A DNA stretch of 28,542 nucleotides from JBBIQZ01 sp037442065 (GTDB taxonomy: Bacteria > Patescibacteriota > CPR2_A > CG2-30-33-46), in assembly GCA_037442065.1 (NCBI GenBank), contig JBBIQZ010000008.1, positions 1 through 28,542 of the forward strand, given 5' to 3'. Each line of letters begins with the position of its first letter. The first letter of the stretch is position 1. Of this stretch, positions 16,404-23,733 are shown piece by piece. A program made the translations under genes and the position numbers. The notes below the pieces were generated by a model that was given only the letters and a program-made list of their open reading frames with translations, did not search any database and was not told the origin of the DNA.

Positions 16404-17267
16404 TTATTTCCATCCTTTTTGATCTAAATAACGAATTTCTCTTACTAGCTGAACACCAAATTTGTTCAACACCTCCTTTTGTATTTTGGTAATCAAATAG
16501 TTAACGTCCAAAGCTGTAGCTTTTCCTAAATTGATAATAAAATTAGCGTGTTTTCTAGAAACTTCAGCATCCCCTTTTCTTAAGCCTTTAAGCTGGCATT
16601 TTTCTATTAGTTCGCCAGCTTTAAAATTCGGTGGGTTTTTAAATATACTGCCCGCTGAATATCCCTTCGGTTGATTTACTCTTAGTTTTATAAATTTATG
16701 ATAAAGTGTCTTAATTTTTTCCCTGTTAGCTATTTTTTTTAATTTTAAAGTTGCTTCCAATATAATATCATTGTTTTTTTTAATTTTACTATCTCTGTAG
16801 CTAAAATCAAAATAATCTTTAGGCACATCTATAACGCCCTTGTTGTTTAATATTTTTACCGATTCAATAATATCAGAAATACTTTTCTTTTTAGTGCCGG
16901 CATTGCCAACTATAGCCCCTCCTAGACTTCCTGGGATGCCAAGTAAAAATTCAACGCCTGTTAAGCCATTTTTCATTGCGATTTGAGTAATTTTTGCTAA
17001 AGTTACCCCAGCTTCACAAATTAATAAGCTATTTTGTATCTTACAGTTTGTATTTTGTATTTTTATAACAAGCCCCCTAAATCCCCTATCATTTATTAAA
17101 ATGTTTGAACCATTACCAATAAGCACAGAAGGGATCTTCTGCTTTTTAGCGAAGTTTACTGCTTTTAAAATATCATTATTATTTTTAGCCTCAACAAAAA
17201 AATCGGCCTTCCCCCCTATCTTAAAGGTTGTTAAATTTTTTAGGCTCTTATTTTTTTCGATCTTCAT
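16404..17267 (-). CDS. murB: UDP-N-acetylenolpyruvoylglucosamine reductase
   Basis: 287 aa FAD/NADPH enzyme completing UDP-MurNAc synthesis. FAD-binding motifs: NLTTFKIGGKADFFVEA, IGNGSNILINDRGFRGLVI, GIPGSLGGAIVGNAGT. Catalytic region: FSYRDS (arginine), KGYSAGSIFKNP (proton-donor serine) and the C-terminal GVQLVREIRYL (glutamate). Just after RGLVIK the variable loop reads IQNTNCKIQNS, encoded by a short repeated TATTTTGTAT motif (given on the plus strand). The start overlaps the murC end by 20 bases, so the two are translated together. Confidence 0.94.
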   Translation of the reverse strand: MKIEKNKSLKNLTTFKIGGKADFFVEAKNNNDILKAVNFAKKQKIPSVLIGNGSNILINDRGFRGLVIKIQNTNCKIQNSLLICEAGVTLAKITQIAMKNGLTGVEFLLGIPGSLGGAIVGNAGTKKKSISDIIESVKILNNKGVIDVPKDYFDFSYRDSKIKKNNDIILEATLKLKKIANREKIKTLYHKFIKLRVNQPKGYSAGSIFKNPPNFKAGELIEKCQLKGLRKGDAEVSRKHANFIINLGKATALDVNYLITKIQKEVLNKFGVQLVREIRYLDQKGWK

Positions 17268-18633
17268 TTCTTAAAAATAATTCCCCTACTTTAAAAACCG
17301 GTCCGGCCCCGATGGTTAAAATTATATCGCCGGTCTTGACATTTTTTAATAGGAAATCAGAGGCTTTATTGAAAGACTCTAAATAAAAAACATTGTCTTT
17401 TTTCTTTTTTATTTCTTCGGCTAATTTGTAAGAGTTTACTGCTTCAATATCTTTTTTCAAATCCCTTACTTCATAAATATCTAAAATAATTAGGCTGTCG
17501 GCATCAGTAAATGCATCTAAGAATTCTTTAAAAAGTAATTTTGTTCTAGAATACTGATGTGGTTGAAATATACACCATAAATTCTTTCGCTCTGGATAAA
17601 AACCTTTAATTGCCTTAAGAGTCGCTTCTATTTCGGTTGGATGATGGCCATAGTCGTCGATTACCAAAATACCCCTTTTTTCGCCTTTAACTTCCATTCT
17701 CCTTTTTGCTCCTTTAAAATTCGCCAATACTTCTTTAATTTTTTTAAGATTTACGCCAAGCTTTAAAGCCACAATAATGGCAGCTAAAGCATTTAAAGCA
17801 TTATGTTTACCAGGAATTTTGATAACAAAATCATCAAACTTTTGATTATTTTTAAAAACACTAAAAGAAACTTGCCTATTTTCTTCTTTTAAGTCGGCTA
17901 TTTTCCATTGGGCCTGGCTTTCAGAATCTCCATAAGTAATTATAGGGAAATCGAAACTATTATTTTTTAAAATCTTTTGAATATTTAGATCATCAGCGCT
18001 AACAACCGCAAAACCGTTATTAGGTACAAGTTTTAAAAATTTATAAAACACCTTGATAATTTCGTCTAAATCCTTAAAGCAATCCAAATGCTCCTTTTCA
18101 ATATTAGACAAAATAACTGCCCAGGGATGTAGCTTTAAAAATGAGGAGCGGTATTCGCAAGCTTCAACAACCATTAGGTCGCTTTCTCCTTTCTTCCAAT
18201 TGCTGTTTTTAATCTCCGGGACAAGTCCTCCCACCGCAACCGTTGGATCAAGTCCGGCCTGTTCTAAAATTGCTGAAATCATTGCCGAGATTGTTGTTTT
18301 TCCGTGGGTTCCAGAGACGGCGATTGCTTTTTTATCTTCCATCAATTCGCCCAAGTATTCTGCCCTATCCTTAATTTGTATGCCTAGCTTTTTTGCTTTC
18401 TTAAGCTCGGGATTATCTTTTTTAATAGCTTGGCTTATAACTACTAGATTAGTATCCTTAGAAAGATTTTCTTCTTTATGGCCTTTATAAACCTTAGCTC
18501 CTTGTTTTTTTAAGTTATCTGTAAGCAGGCTTTTTTCTTGATCTGAACCTGTAACAAAAAAACCGCTTTTTTTAGCAATACCCGCCAAAGCGCTCATTCC
18601 TATGCCCCCTATTCCGATAAAATGTATCTTCAT
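17248..18633 (-). CDS. murC: UDP-N-acetylmuramate--L-alanine ligase
   Basis: 461 aa Mur ligase that adds the first L-alanine to UDP-MurNAc. It begins IHFIGIGGIGMSALAGI, the MurC/Mpl nucleotide-binding opening, with ATP loop VSGTHGKTTISAM, EACEYRSSFL, SNIEKEHLDCF, IPGKHNALNALAA, and the C-terminal IDDYGHHPTEIEATL and FQPHQYSRTK. These are MurC hallmarks; Mpl is unlikely given the murB-ftsQ neighbours. It is first in the minus-strand operon. The promoter places the transcript start at the ATG and no Shine-Dalgarno is present. Confidence 0.95.
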   Translation of the reverse strand: MKIHFIGIGGIGMSALAGIAKKSGFFVTGSDQEKSLLTDNLKKQGAKVYKGHKEENLSKDTNLVVISQAIKKDNPELKKAKKLGIQIKDRAEYLGELMEDKKAIAVSGTHGKTTISAMISAILEQAGLDPTVAVGGLVPEIKNSNWKKGESDLMVVEACEYRSSFLKLHPWAVILSNIEKEHLDCFKDLDEIIKVFYKFLKLVPNNGFAVVSADDLNIQKILKNNSFDFPIITYGDSESQAQWKIADLKEENRQVSFSVFKNNQKFDDFVIKIPGKHNALNALAAIIVALKLGVNLKKIKEVLANFKGAKRRMEVKGEKRGILVIDDYGHHPTEIEATLKAIKGFYPERKNLWCIFQPHQYSRTKLLFKEFLDAFTDADSLIILDIYEVRDLKKDIEAVNSYKLAEEIKKKKDNVFYLESFNKASDFLLKNVKTGDIILTIGAGPVFKVGELFLRNEDRKK

Positions 18634-18640
18634 AGGTTCA

Positions 18641-18669
18641 ATTTTAAGCTTAAATTACCAAAATATCAA
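18641..18669 (-). promoter_or_regulatory. Promoter giving a leaderless murC-murB-ftsQ transcript
   Basis: Read on the minus strand: TTGATA (18669-18664), 17-base spacer, TAAAAT (18646-18641), then seven bases to the ATG whose A is at 18633. The expected start is 18634 or 18633. Confidence 0.75.
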
Positions 18670-18768
18670 TTGCCTTCTAGCTAGAAATTTTAGACATTAT
18701 CACAAATAAATACTTTACAATTTATAGGATTTTACAATACTAAGAATTGCTTAAAATCTTTATAATTG

Positions 18769-18796
18769 TTGACAAATTCTACTTCCAGTGTTAAAT
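18769..18796 (+). promoter_or_regulatory. Promoter of the GGDEF-like gene
   Basis: TTGACA (18769-18774), 16-base spacer, TTAAAT (18791-18796). The leader is about 45 bases and ends with an AAAGGGAG Shine-Dalgarno (18833-18840). Confidence 0.65.
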
Positions 18797-18848
18797 TTTA
18801 AAGCCCTAGCGATATATTAGTTCTTTGATTTGAAAGGGAGTGGGAATT

Positions 18849-19730
18849 TTGAAAAGCCGTAAAGAAATAATCCAAGACTGGATTAATCAATGTCATGCTT
18901 TGGAAATAAAAAAAACACCACGTTCTCAGTTTACTAAGATAATTATGGATGCAATCTTCGAGGAGAAAGACACTTTGTTAACCTCATGGTATATATTAGA
19001 TGTGGGATATAACATCGGTGATGTTTATAATATGCTTTTTGCTTTAAGTCAGTGCAATCTTGGTAAAAGATTAAAGCAAAGGCTCGGACGGTTGATAGTT
19101 CAGATATTGTCTGTAATAAAATGTAAGCTTCAGATTGATGAGCCGCGTCTTTCTGGGTTTGACGACAACAGGATCCCACCAATAACTTTTTTCGAAAAAG
19201 TTCAGCAGTTACTATCAGAGAAAAAAATATCTTTTAGTGTGGTTCTTCTCGATGTGGATTTTCTTTCAGATAGAATGACTCGCTACAAAAATGTCTATGA
19301 AAATGCCTTTCTTGTAAAAGAAGGAAAAGTATCAAGGGTTAAAGTTGCAAAAAATGGCGAAACATTTGATCCAGTTACTTGGATGCGAAAAATTAATCAG
19401 ATTACTCTGTCAATAAGGGACTTGCTGCCAAGGCACGGAGTTTTGGTTACTGATGCTTATATAAGCGATGAAGCTTACATTCTCTTTAAAAATAGAGAAC
19501 TCAAGGATGTTATTTCAATCATAGAGAAAGCTCAGGAAAAAGTTAAAAGAGAAACTCAATCAACTATTTCTGCGGCTATCCTATATATTCCTAAGAATGC
19601 TGAACAATATTATCCCCCACTCGAAATAGATTGGATTCAGGATATCTTATCCAATTTATTGCAAACCGCAAAGGAGCAAGGGGGTAGTTCAAGTATTATT
19701 TATAAATCCGTCGAGGACGCCAAAAAATAG
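18849..19730 (+). CDS. Uncharacterised protein with a degenerate GGDEF-like C-terminal domain
   Basis: 293 aa from TTG 18849, chosen because the Shine-Dalgarno ends eight bases before it; the GTG at 18840 overlaps that site. The first 115 residues are helical and unrecognised. From about residue 130 the order resembles a GGDEF domain: FSVVLLDVDFLSDRM (metal-aspartate strand), IRDLLPRHGVLVTDAYISDEAYILF in place of GGDEF, helix DVISIIEKAQEKVK, STISAAILYIP (usual SIGIA strand), and ILSNLLQTAKEQGGSS (usual AD.ALY.AK..GRN). The signature reads ISDEA and about 30 extra residues precede it, so cyclase activity is unlikely; nucleotide binding or protein contact is possible. It has its own promoter and terminator, lies upstream of a kinase/regulator pair, and shows mixed leucine codon use. 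The fold call is inference. Confidence 0.5.
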   Translation: MKSRKEIIQDWINQCHALEIKKTPRSQFTKIIMDAIFEEKDTLLTSWYILDVGYNIGDVYNMLFALSQCNLGKRLKQRLGRLIVQILSVIKCKLQIDEPRLSGFDDNRIPPITFFEKVQQLLSEKKISFSVVLLDVDFLSDRMTRYKNVYENAFLVKEGKVSRVKVAKNGETFDPVTWMRKINQITLSIRDLLPRHGVLVTDAYISDEAYILFKNRELKDVISIIEKAQEKVKRETQSTISAAILYIPKNAEQYYPPLEIDWIQDILSNLLQTAKEQGGSSSIIYKSVEDAKK

Positions 19731-19753
19731 GAATTTAAGGCGTCTTATTTTTT
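19716..19753 (+). terminator. Terminator overlapping the end of the GGDEF-like gene
   Basis: GACGCC (19716-19721), inside the last codons, pairs with GGCGTC (19739-19744) and is followed by TTATTTTTT. Confidence 0.8.
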
Positions 19754-19764
19754 GACAAAAAGAA

Positions 19765-21777
19765 ATGAAAAAAACAAAAAAAGAAAATTTATATAATTTC
19801 TCCAAAATTAAAACCTTGATTAGAGGCTTTGATTCAATTGATATAAAAAAACCTATCAATTCAATTCTTAAAAAAACCGCAGAGGCCCTAAATGTCGAAA
19901 CAGCCTCAATCGCCCTAATTGAAAGCGAAAAATTTCTTCGATTTATAAAATCCTTAGATCATAAACCGGACGATTGGGTAATAGGAATCAATGAAGGTAT
20001 TATTGGGCAGGCCATCTTTAGGAAAAAGTCTTTTTTTATCAATAATACTGATCAAAGCCCTTATTTTGATCCAGAAATTGACAAACGTACCAAAACTATA
20101 ACGCAATCTGTTCTGGCTACTCCTCTAAAGATTGGCAAAAAGATCATTGGTGCAATAGAAGTTATTAATAAAAAAGGAAATAGGTTTACAAAATATGATG
20201 CTCGTGTTTTAGATGTAATATCCAGGAAATCAGCCTACATTATTAAAAACGCCCTCTTTTTGCAGGATGCGGAGATACAAAAAGCTAAGTGGGAGGTGGT
20301 TTTTAAACAGGCAGGCTATGGAAAAGCCCTGCTTGATAAATACTACCAATTTATGAATGTAAACAAGTCATTTGAATCACTAATTGGCTATAAAGAAAAA
20401 GAGATTTTAACAAGATTTATACATGATTTTATTTCCTTTAGAGATGCAAAAGGACGATCATTAGAAACACAATTCATTAACGAGTCTCTTAAAAACAGTG
20501 GGAATTTTGATGGCGAGGTAATTGTGTTCAGCAAAAGAAAAAAGCAATTTTGGGCCCAACTCAATATTTCGCCTATTGAAGATGCAGAAAATGAAATAAA
20601 ATATATCATTGTAAATCTTCAAGATATCAGCGAGCAGAAGAAACTTATAGAAGAACAACTGCTTGAGATGCAGACGATAAGAATACAAGAAAGAATGTGG
20701 CGGACGGTTTTTAATACAACAGATGCGGGAATTGTACTTTGTGATAGTAAAGGAATCGTCTTAAATGTAAATGATAATTTCTGCGAAATAACAGGATTTA
20801 AAAAAAACGAAGTGGAAGGCATTCATATCTGCAAAGCAAGAGAATTCTTAAAACCATTTCAGGAATCCCCCATTTGTCCTCTAGAAAATTCCCTTTGTCC
20901 TTCCCTTGAGGTTATCAAAAAACACAGAAAAATCGAATATAAGGAGTTGTGGCTAAAAAGAAAAAAGGGCGATACTTTATGGACGCAAGTTAAGGCCTAC
21001 CCTATCTTCAGTAAGGCTGGGAAATTAATTATGGTTATTGAGATTATCAGAAATATAGATAAAGAAAAAAAACTCGATAAGGAGAGAGAAGATTTTATTA
21101 CATCAGTCACACATGAGTTAAGAACGCCCCTAACAGCTGTTAGAGGTTATTTAAGTATGCTTTTAAGAAATAAAGATATAAATAAAAATAAATTAAGACA
21201 GTATTTAAGCAAAGCATTTGAAGCATCCGCTGACATTAATAATCTAGTAGAAGACCTTTTAGATATTATCAGGATAGAAGATAACTCGATAATGAATATA
21301 AAGACTGTCGATTGCGTCCAGATAGCAGAACAAGCCATATCAGGATTAGATTTGAAGCTAAACAACAAAAATATAAAAGTAGTTAGGGATTTCCCAAAAG
21401 ACAAACTTTTTGTAGTCGCAGATTGCGAAATATTAAAAATGGTCATTTCCAATATCATTGACAATGCAATAAAGTATTCGAAAGAGGGACCAATTAATAT
21501 AAAAATTACGGAAGATAAGCAGTTTGCAAATATTGAAATTAGGGACAGAGGTATTGGTATCCCGAAAAAATCTTTAAAAAAAATATTCCAGAAGTACTAT
21601 CGAGTGAACAATATCCCCTCTTCTGAAATTTCTGGAAGTGGATTGGGGCTTTATTTGGTGAGAAAATTAATAGAGAAGATGGATGGCAAGATTTCGGTTG
21701 ACAGCAGAATAAATGGAACTTCATTTACCGTCAATATCCCCTTAGCCCACCAGCTCCCGCTTTTAAATATTAAATAA
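19765..21777 (+). CDS. Soluble sensor histidine kinase, GAF-PAS-PAS-HisKA-HATPase
   Basis: 670 aa with no membrane segment, so it senses something in the cytoplasm. GAF domain about 20-165 (LNVETASIALIE ... EGIIGQAIFRKKSFFINN ... TPLKIGKKIIGAIEVIN); PAS 1 about 178-295; PAS 2 about 315-430. PAS 2 has cysteines in HICKAREF, PICPLENS and LCPSLE. The kinase core has HisKA ITSVTHELRTPLTAVRGY (phospho-histidine H450), N box NIIDNAIKYS (about N567), DRGIGIP, FQKYYR and GSGLGLYLV. All catalytic motifs are intact. The response regulator starts 16 bases after the stop, so the two are a cognate pair. A TTGACA lies seven bases before the ATG but is too close to act as its -35; no clear promoter was found, so read-through from the GGDEF-like gene is possible. 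Confidence 0.9.
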   Translation: MKKTKKENLYNFSKIKTLIRGFDSIDIKKPINSILKKTAEALNVETASIALIESEKFLRFIKSLDHKPDDWVIGINEGIIGQAIFRKKSFFINNTDQSPYFDPEIDKRTKTITQSVLATPLKIGKKIIGAIEVINKKGNRFTKYDARVLDVISRKSAYIIKNALFLQDAEIQKAKWEVVFKQAGYGKALLDKYYQFMNVNKSFESLIGYKEKEILTRFIHDFISFRDAKGRSLETQFINESLKNSGNFDGEVIVFSKRKKQFWAQLNISPIEDAENEIKYIIVNLQDISEQKKLIEEQLLEMQTIRIQERMWRTVFNTTDAGIVLCDSKGIVLNVNDNFCEITGFKKNEVEGIHICKAREFLKPFQESPICPLENSLCPSLEVIKKHRKIEYKELWLKRKKGDTLWTQVKAYPIFSKAGKLIMVIEIIRNIDKEKKLDKEREDFITSVTHELRTPLTAVRGYLSMLLRNKDINKNKLRQYLSKAFEASADINNLVEDLLDIIRIEDNSIMNIKTVDCVQIAEQAISGLDLKLNNKNIKVVRDFPKDKLFVVADCEILKMVISNIIDNAIKYSKEGPINIKITEDKQFANIEIRDRGIGIPKKSLKKIFQKYYRVNNIPSSEISGSGLGLYLVRKLIEKMDGKISVDSRINGTSFTVNIPLAHQLPLLNIK

Positions 21778-21793
21778 AAGGAGGAAAAATAAA

Positions 21794-22168
21794 ATGAAAA
21801 AGATTCTTTTAATTGAGGATGATTTAAGGCTTGCGGAAATGTACAAGGAACAATTTGAGTTGTCTGGTTTAAGAGTTGCTTTAGCTAAAGATAGTGACGA
21901 GGCTTTTAAAAAAATTAGTCCAGGCATAAACCTTATTCTTTTGGACATTTTGCTTCCCGGAGAAAATGGTTTTGAGATTCTAAAAAAGATTAAAAACCAT
22001 AAAGACTATAAAAAAATTCCGGTTGTAATACTTACAAATCTGGGAACTGAAAAGGCTAATAAAGATACAGATTTAGCTATTTCTTTAGGGGCGAGCAAAT
22101 TTTTAGTTAAAGCCTATTACACCCCTGACCAAATCGTTAAAAAGATAAAGAGTATGGTAACTAAATAA
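21794..22168 (+). CDS. Receiver-only response regulator (CheY-like)
   Basis: 124 aa, a receiver domain with no output domain. Acidic pocket IEDD (E8, D9, D10), phospho-acceptor D51 in LLLDILLPGENGFEIL, the switch T in VVILTNLG, and the conserved lysine in FLVKAYYTP. With no DNA-binding part it must act through protein contact or as a phosphate sink. The Shine-Dalgarno AAAGGAGG lies at 21777-21784, nine bases before the ATG. It is the likely partner of the upstream kinase, and a strong terminator follows. Confidence 0.93.
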   Translation: MKKILLIEDDLRLAEMYKEQFELSGLRVALAKDSDEAFKKISPGINLILLDILLPGENGFEILKKIKNHKDYKKIPVVILTNLGTEKANKDTDLAISLGASKFLVKAYYTPDQIVKKIKSMVTK

Positions 22169-22190
22169 ACTTAAAAAATTTAATTTTAAC

Positions 22191-22226
22191 TTAAAAAATA
22201 ATTCCGTTAACGGAATTATTTTTTAA
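22191..22226. terminator. Bidirectional terminator, perfect 36-base palindrome
   Basis: 18 bases (22191-22208) are followed directly by their exact reverse complement (22209-22226), centred on GTTAAC with TTTTTT at the outer end on each strand. It sits between the convergent response regulator and CdaR-like gene and can terminate both. Confidence 0.9.
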
Positions 22227-22229
22227 ACT

Positions 22230-23405
22230 TTATATTTGTTTAGAAAACAGCTGTTTTATCAAAAGAGCTATTTTTATAGAAACGGAATCGTCAAATATTC
22301 TTGGATCTAAGCCGATTATACGCGAAATTTGGTCTAACCTGTAAATGACGGTATTTCTATGGATATGCAATTTTTTGGCTGTGCTGGTTAGATTTAAGTT
22401 TTTATCAAAAAAACACTCCAAAGTTTTTAAGAGCTCATTATTAGTTAAATTGCCTAAAAGTTCAGAAGCAAAGCTTAGCTTTTTCTCTTGGTTGCCGTCC
22501 CCTATTATCGAAAGGATGCCCAAATCGTCTATAAAATAACTTTTATTGGTTCCTTTAATCTTTTCTCCTAGAAAAGCCGCCAACTTAGCTTCATTAAAAG
22601 ATTTTACCAAGCCCTTTACTCCGCTATAACTTTTACTGATACCGATAACGATGTCTTTAGTATTTTGGCTCTTTAGGGGAGAAAATATATTTGCAAAATT
22701 TTTCTTTACCATTTCAACAACTTTTTCTTCCGATGAATTGGAAATATCTTTAAAAACCAAAAACTCATCTTCGCCTAAATAAGCGACAATATTATCGGAA
22801 CTTTTTGTAAAAAATCCGTTAACAGCGTCTTTTATTTCTTTCTTCCAATATTCAATAACTTTCTGCCTATCTCCTTCAAACCGATCGTCATTTAATAAGC
22901 AATTTTCCCAAAAACCGCAAAGTTTTATAAATATCGCAACACGAGGAAGATTTAATTTGTGTCCCAAAATAGACGCTTCAGACGAAACATAAGAGGCGTC
23001 TTTAAAATCTTTTTTATAGATTATCTTTGCCACAAATTGATCAGTGGAATCTTTAACAATTTGATTATTGCCCAATTCTTGTTCAACTAGAAGTTCGGCA
23101 AAACTTTTTATAAGCCCTGCTTGATCTAATCCGTTTCTTTCTTCGTTATTGATTAAGAGAATCCCTATTTTTCTCCCTCCTTTAAAAAGAGGGATGGCAA
23201 TCTGAGATTCGCCGTTGTTTTGTATCTCAAGGGATTTACCTGAAGATAGGACTTCAGAAGATAAATTGGCCTTTCGATTGATGTCTTCCGGGATACTGGA
23301 TGTGAGATATTTATTACTTAAAGGATCAACAAAGCTTGTTTCTTTACCAAGTAAGCTCATAATATGATTTTGAATTTTCTTGGCTAGCTCTTGCGTTATT
23401 TCCAT
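22230..23405 (-). CDS. CdaR/PucR-family transcriptional regulator
   Basis: 391 aa. The N-terminal region (about 1-115: ITQELAKKIQNHIMSLLGKETSFVDP ... IAIPLFKGGRKIGILLINN ... SFAELLVEQ) follows the sugar-diacid recognition domain of CdaR. The middle (about 135-290) matches the GGDEF-like domain of the family (RVAIFIKLCGFWE ... VIGISKSYSGVKGLVKSFNEAKLAAFLG). The C-terminus is the PucR helix-turn-helix: LECFFDKNLNLTSTAKKLHIHRNTVIYRLDQISRIIGLDP. In CdaR this architecture controls glucarate and related uptake and use; no such genes are nearby, so the ligand is unknown. A palindrome lies inside its own promoter, suggesting autoregulation. No Shine-Dalgarno is seen. Confidence 0.85.
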   Translation of the reverse strand: MEITQELAKKIQNHIMSLLGKETSFVDPLSNKYLTSSIPEDINRKANLSSEVLSSGKSLEIQNNGESQIAIPLFKGGRKIGILLINNEERNGLDQAGLIKSFAELLVEQELGNNQIVKDSTDQFVAKIIYKKDFKDASYVSSEASILGHKLNLPRVAIFIKLCGFWENCLLNDDRFEGDRQKVIEYWKKEIKDAVNGFFTKSSDNIVAYLGEDEFLVFKDISNSSEEKVVEMVKKNFANIFSPLKSQNTKDIVIGISKSYSGVKGLVKSFNEAKLAAFLGEKIKGTNKSYFIDDLGILSIIGDGNQEKKLSFASELLGNLTNNELLKTLECFFDKNLNLTSTAKKLHIHRNTVIYRLDQISRIIGLDPRIFDDSVSIKIALLIKQLFSKQI

Positions 23406-23429
23406 AATTTGAAAGTTTTAGTTAATTAA

Positions 23430-23458
23430 ATTATCCTGCTTTTAAAGCAATAAAACAA
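23430..23458 (-). promoter_or_regulatory. Promoter of the CdaR/PucR-like gene
   Basis: Read on the minus strand: TTGTTT (23458-23453), 17-base spacer, GATAAT (23435-23430). Expected start is near 23423, giving an 18-base leader. Confidence 0.6.
23437..23449. promoter_or_regulatory. Candidate operator palindrome within the CdaR/PucR promoter spacer
   Basis: TGCTTTTAAAGCA, a perfect 13-base inverted repeat around a central T, lies wholly between the -35 and -10 boxes. A regulator bound there would block polymerase. Autoregulation is inference. Confidence 0.45.
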
Positions 23459-23500
23459 GCCTTGGTTAAAGTTTTAATAATTCCGATAAAATTTCTTAAA

Positions 23501-23529
23501 GACCGCCCCCGCCATAAACAGAGGCGGTC
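23501..23529. repeat. GC-rich hairpin in intergenic region
   Basis: GACCGCC (23501-23507) pairs with GGCGGTC (23523-23529) around 15 bases. It is notably GC-rich for this AT-rich DNA. With the terminator-like hairpin at 23556 it could form a small RNA on the plus strand. The 23406-23733 stretch holds no gene I can support. Confidence 0.45.
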
Positions 23530-23555
23530 CCTGGTTTACTAATCTTATTCAATCC

Positions 23556-23582
23556 GGTTTATTAAATAAACCTTTTATTTTT
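23556..23582 (+). terminator. Terminator-like hairpin with no upstream gene on its strand
   Basis: GGTTTATT (23556-23563), one base, AATAAACC (23565-23572), then TTTTATTTTT. The nearest plus-strand gene upstream (the response regulator) already ended at 22168 with its own terminator, so this implies an unseen short transcript or a relict. Confidence 0.55.
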
Positions 23583-23696
23583 AAATTATGGATTGAAAAA
23601 GATTTAGCAGTATTCAAATATTAAAAAAATGTCACTTTTAAATCTTTGTAAGTTCTTACAAAAGATTTTATCCCCAACTGCTTCAAATTGTGATTG

Positions 23697-23724
23697 TTGA
23701 CAATTAAAAATAGTAAGCTAGAAT
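23697..23724 (+). promoter_or_regulatory. Promoter giving a leaderless zincin transcript
   Basis: TTGACA (23697-23702), 16-base spacer, TAGAAT (23719-23724). Expected start is 23731-23732, two or three bases before the ATG at 23734. An imperfect hairpin (CTTTGTAAG/CTTACAAAAG) lies just upstream at about 23644-23665. Confidence 0.75.
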
Positions 23725-23733
23725 TGCTGTATA

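Noticed and set aside
19752..19757. TTGACA in front of the histidine kinase as its promoter
   Set aside because: It lies seven bases before the ATG and has no -10 at 16-18 bases; it overlaps the T-run of the preceding terminator.
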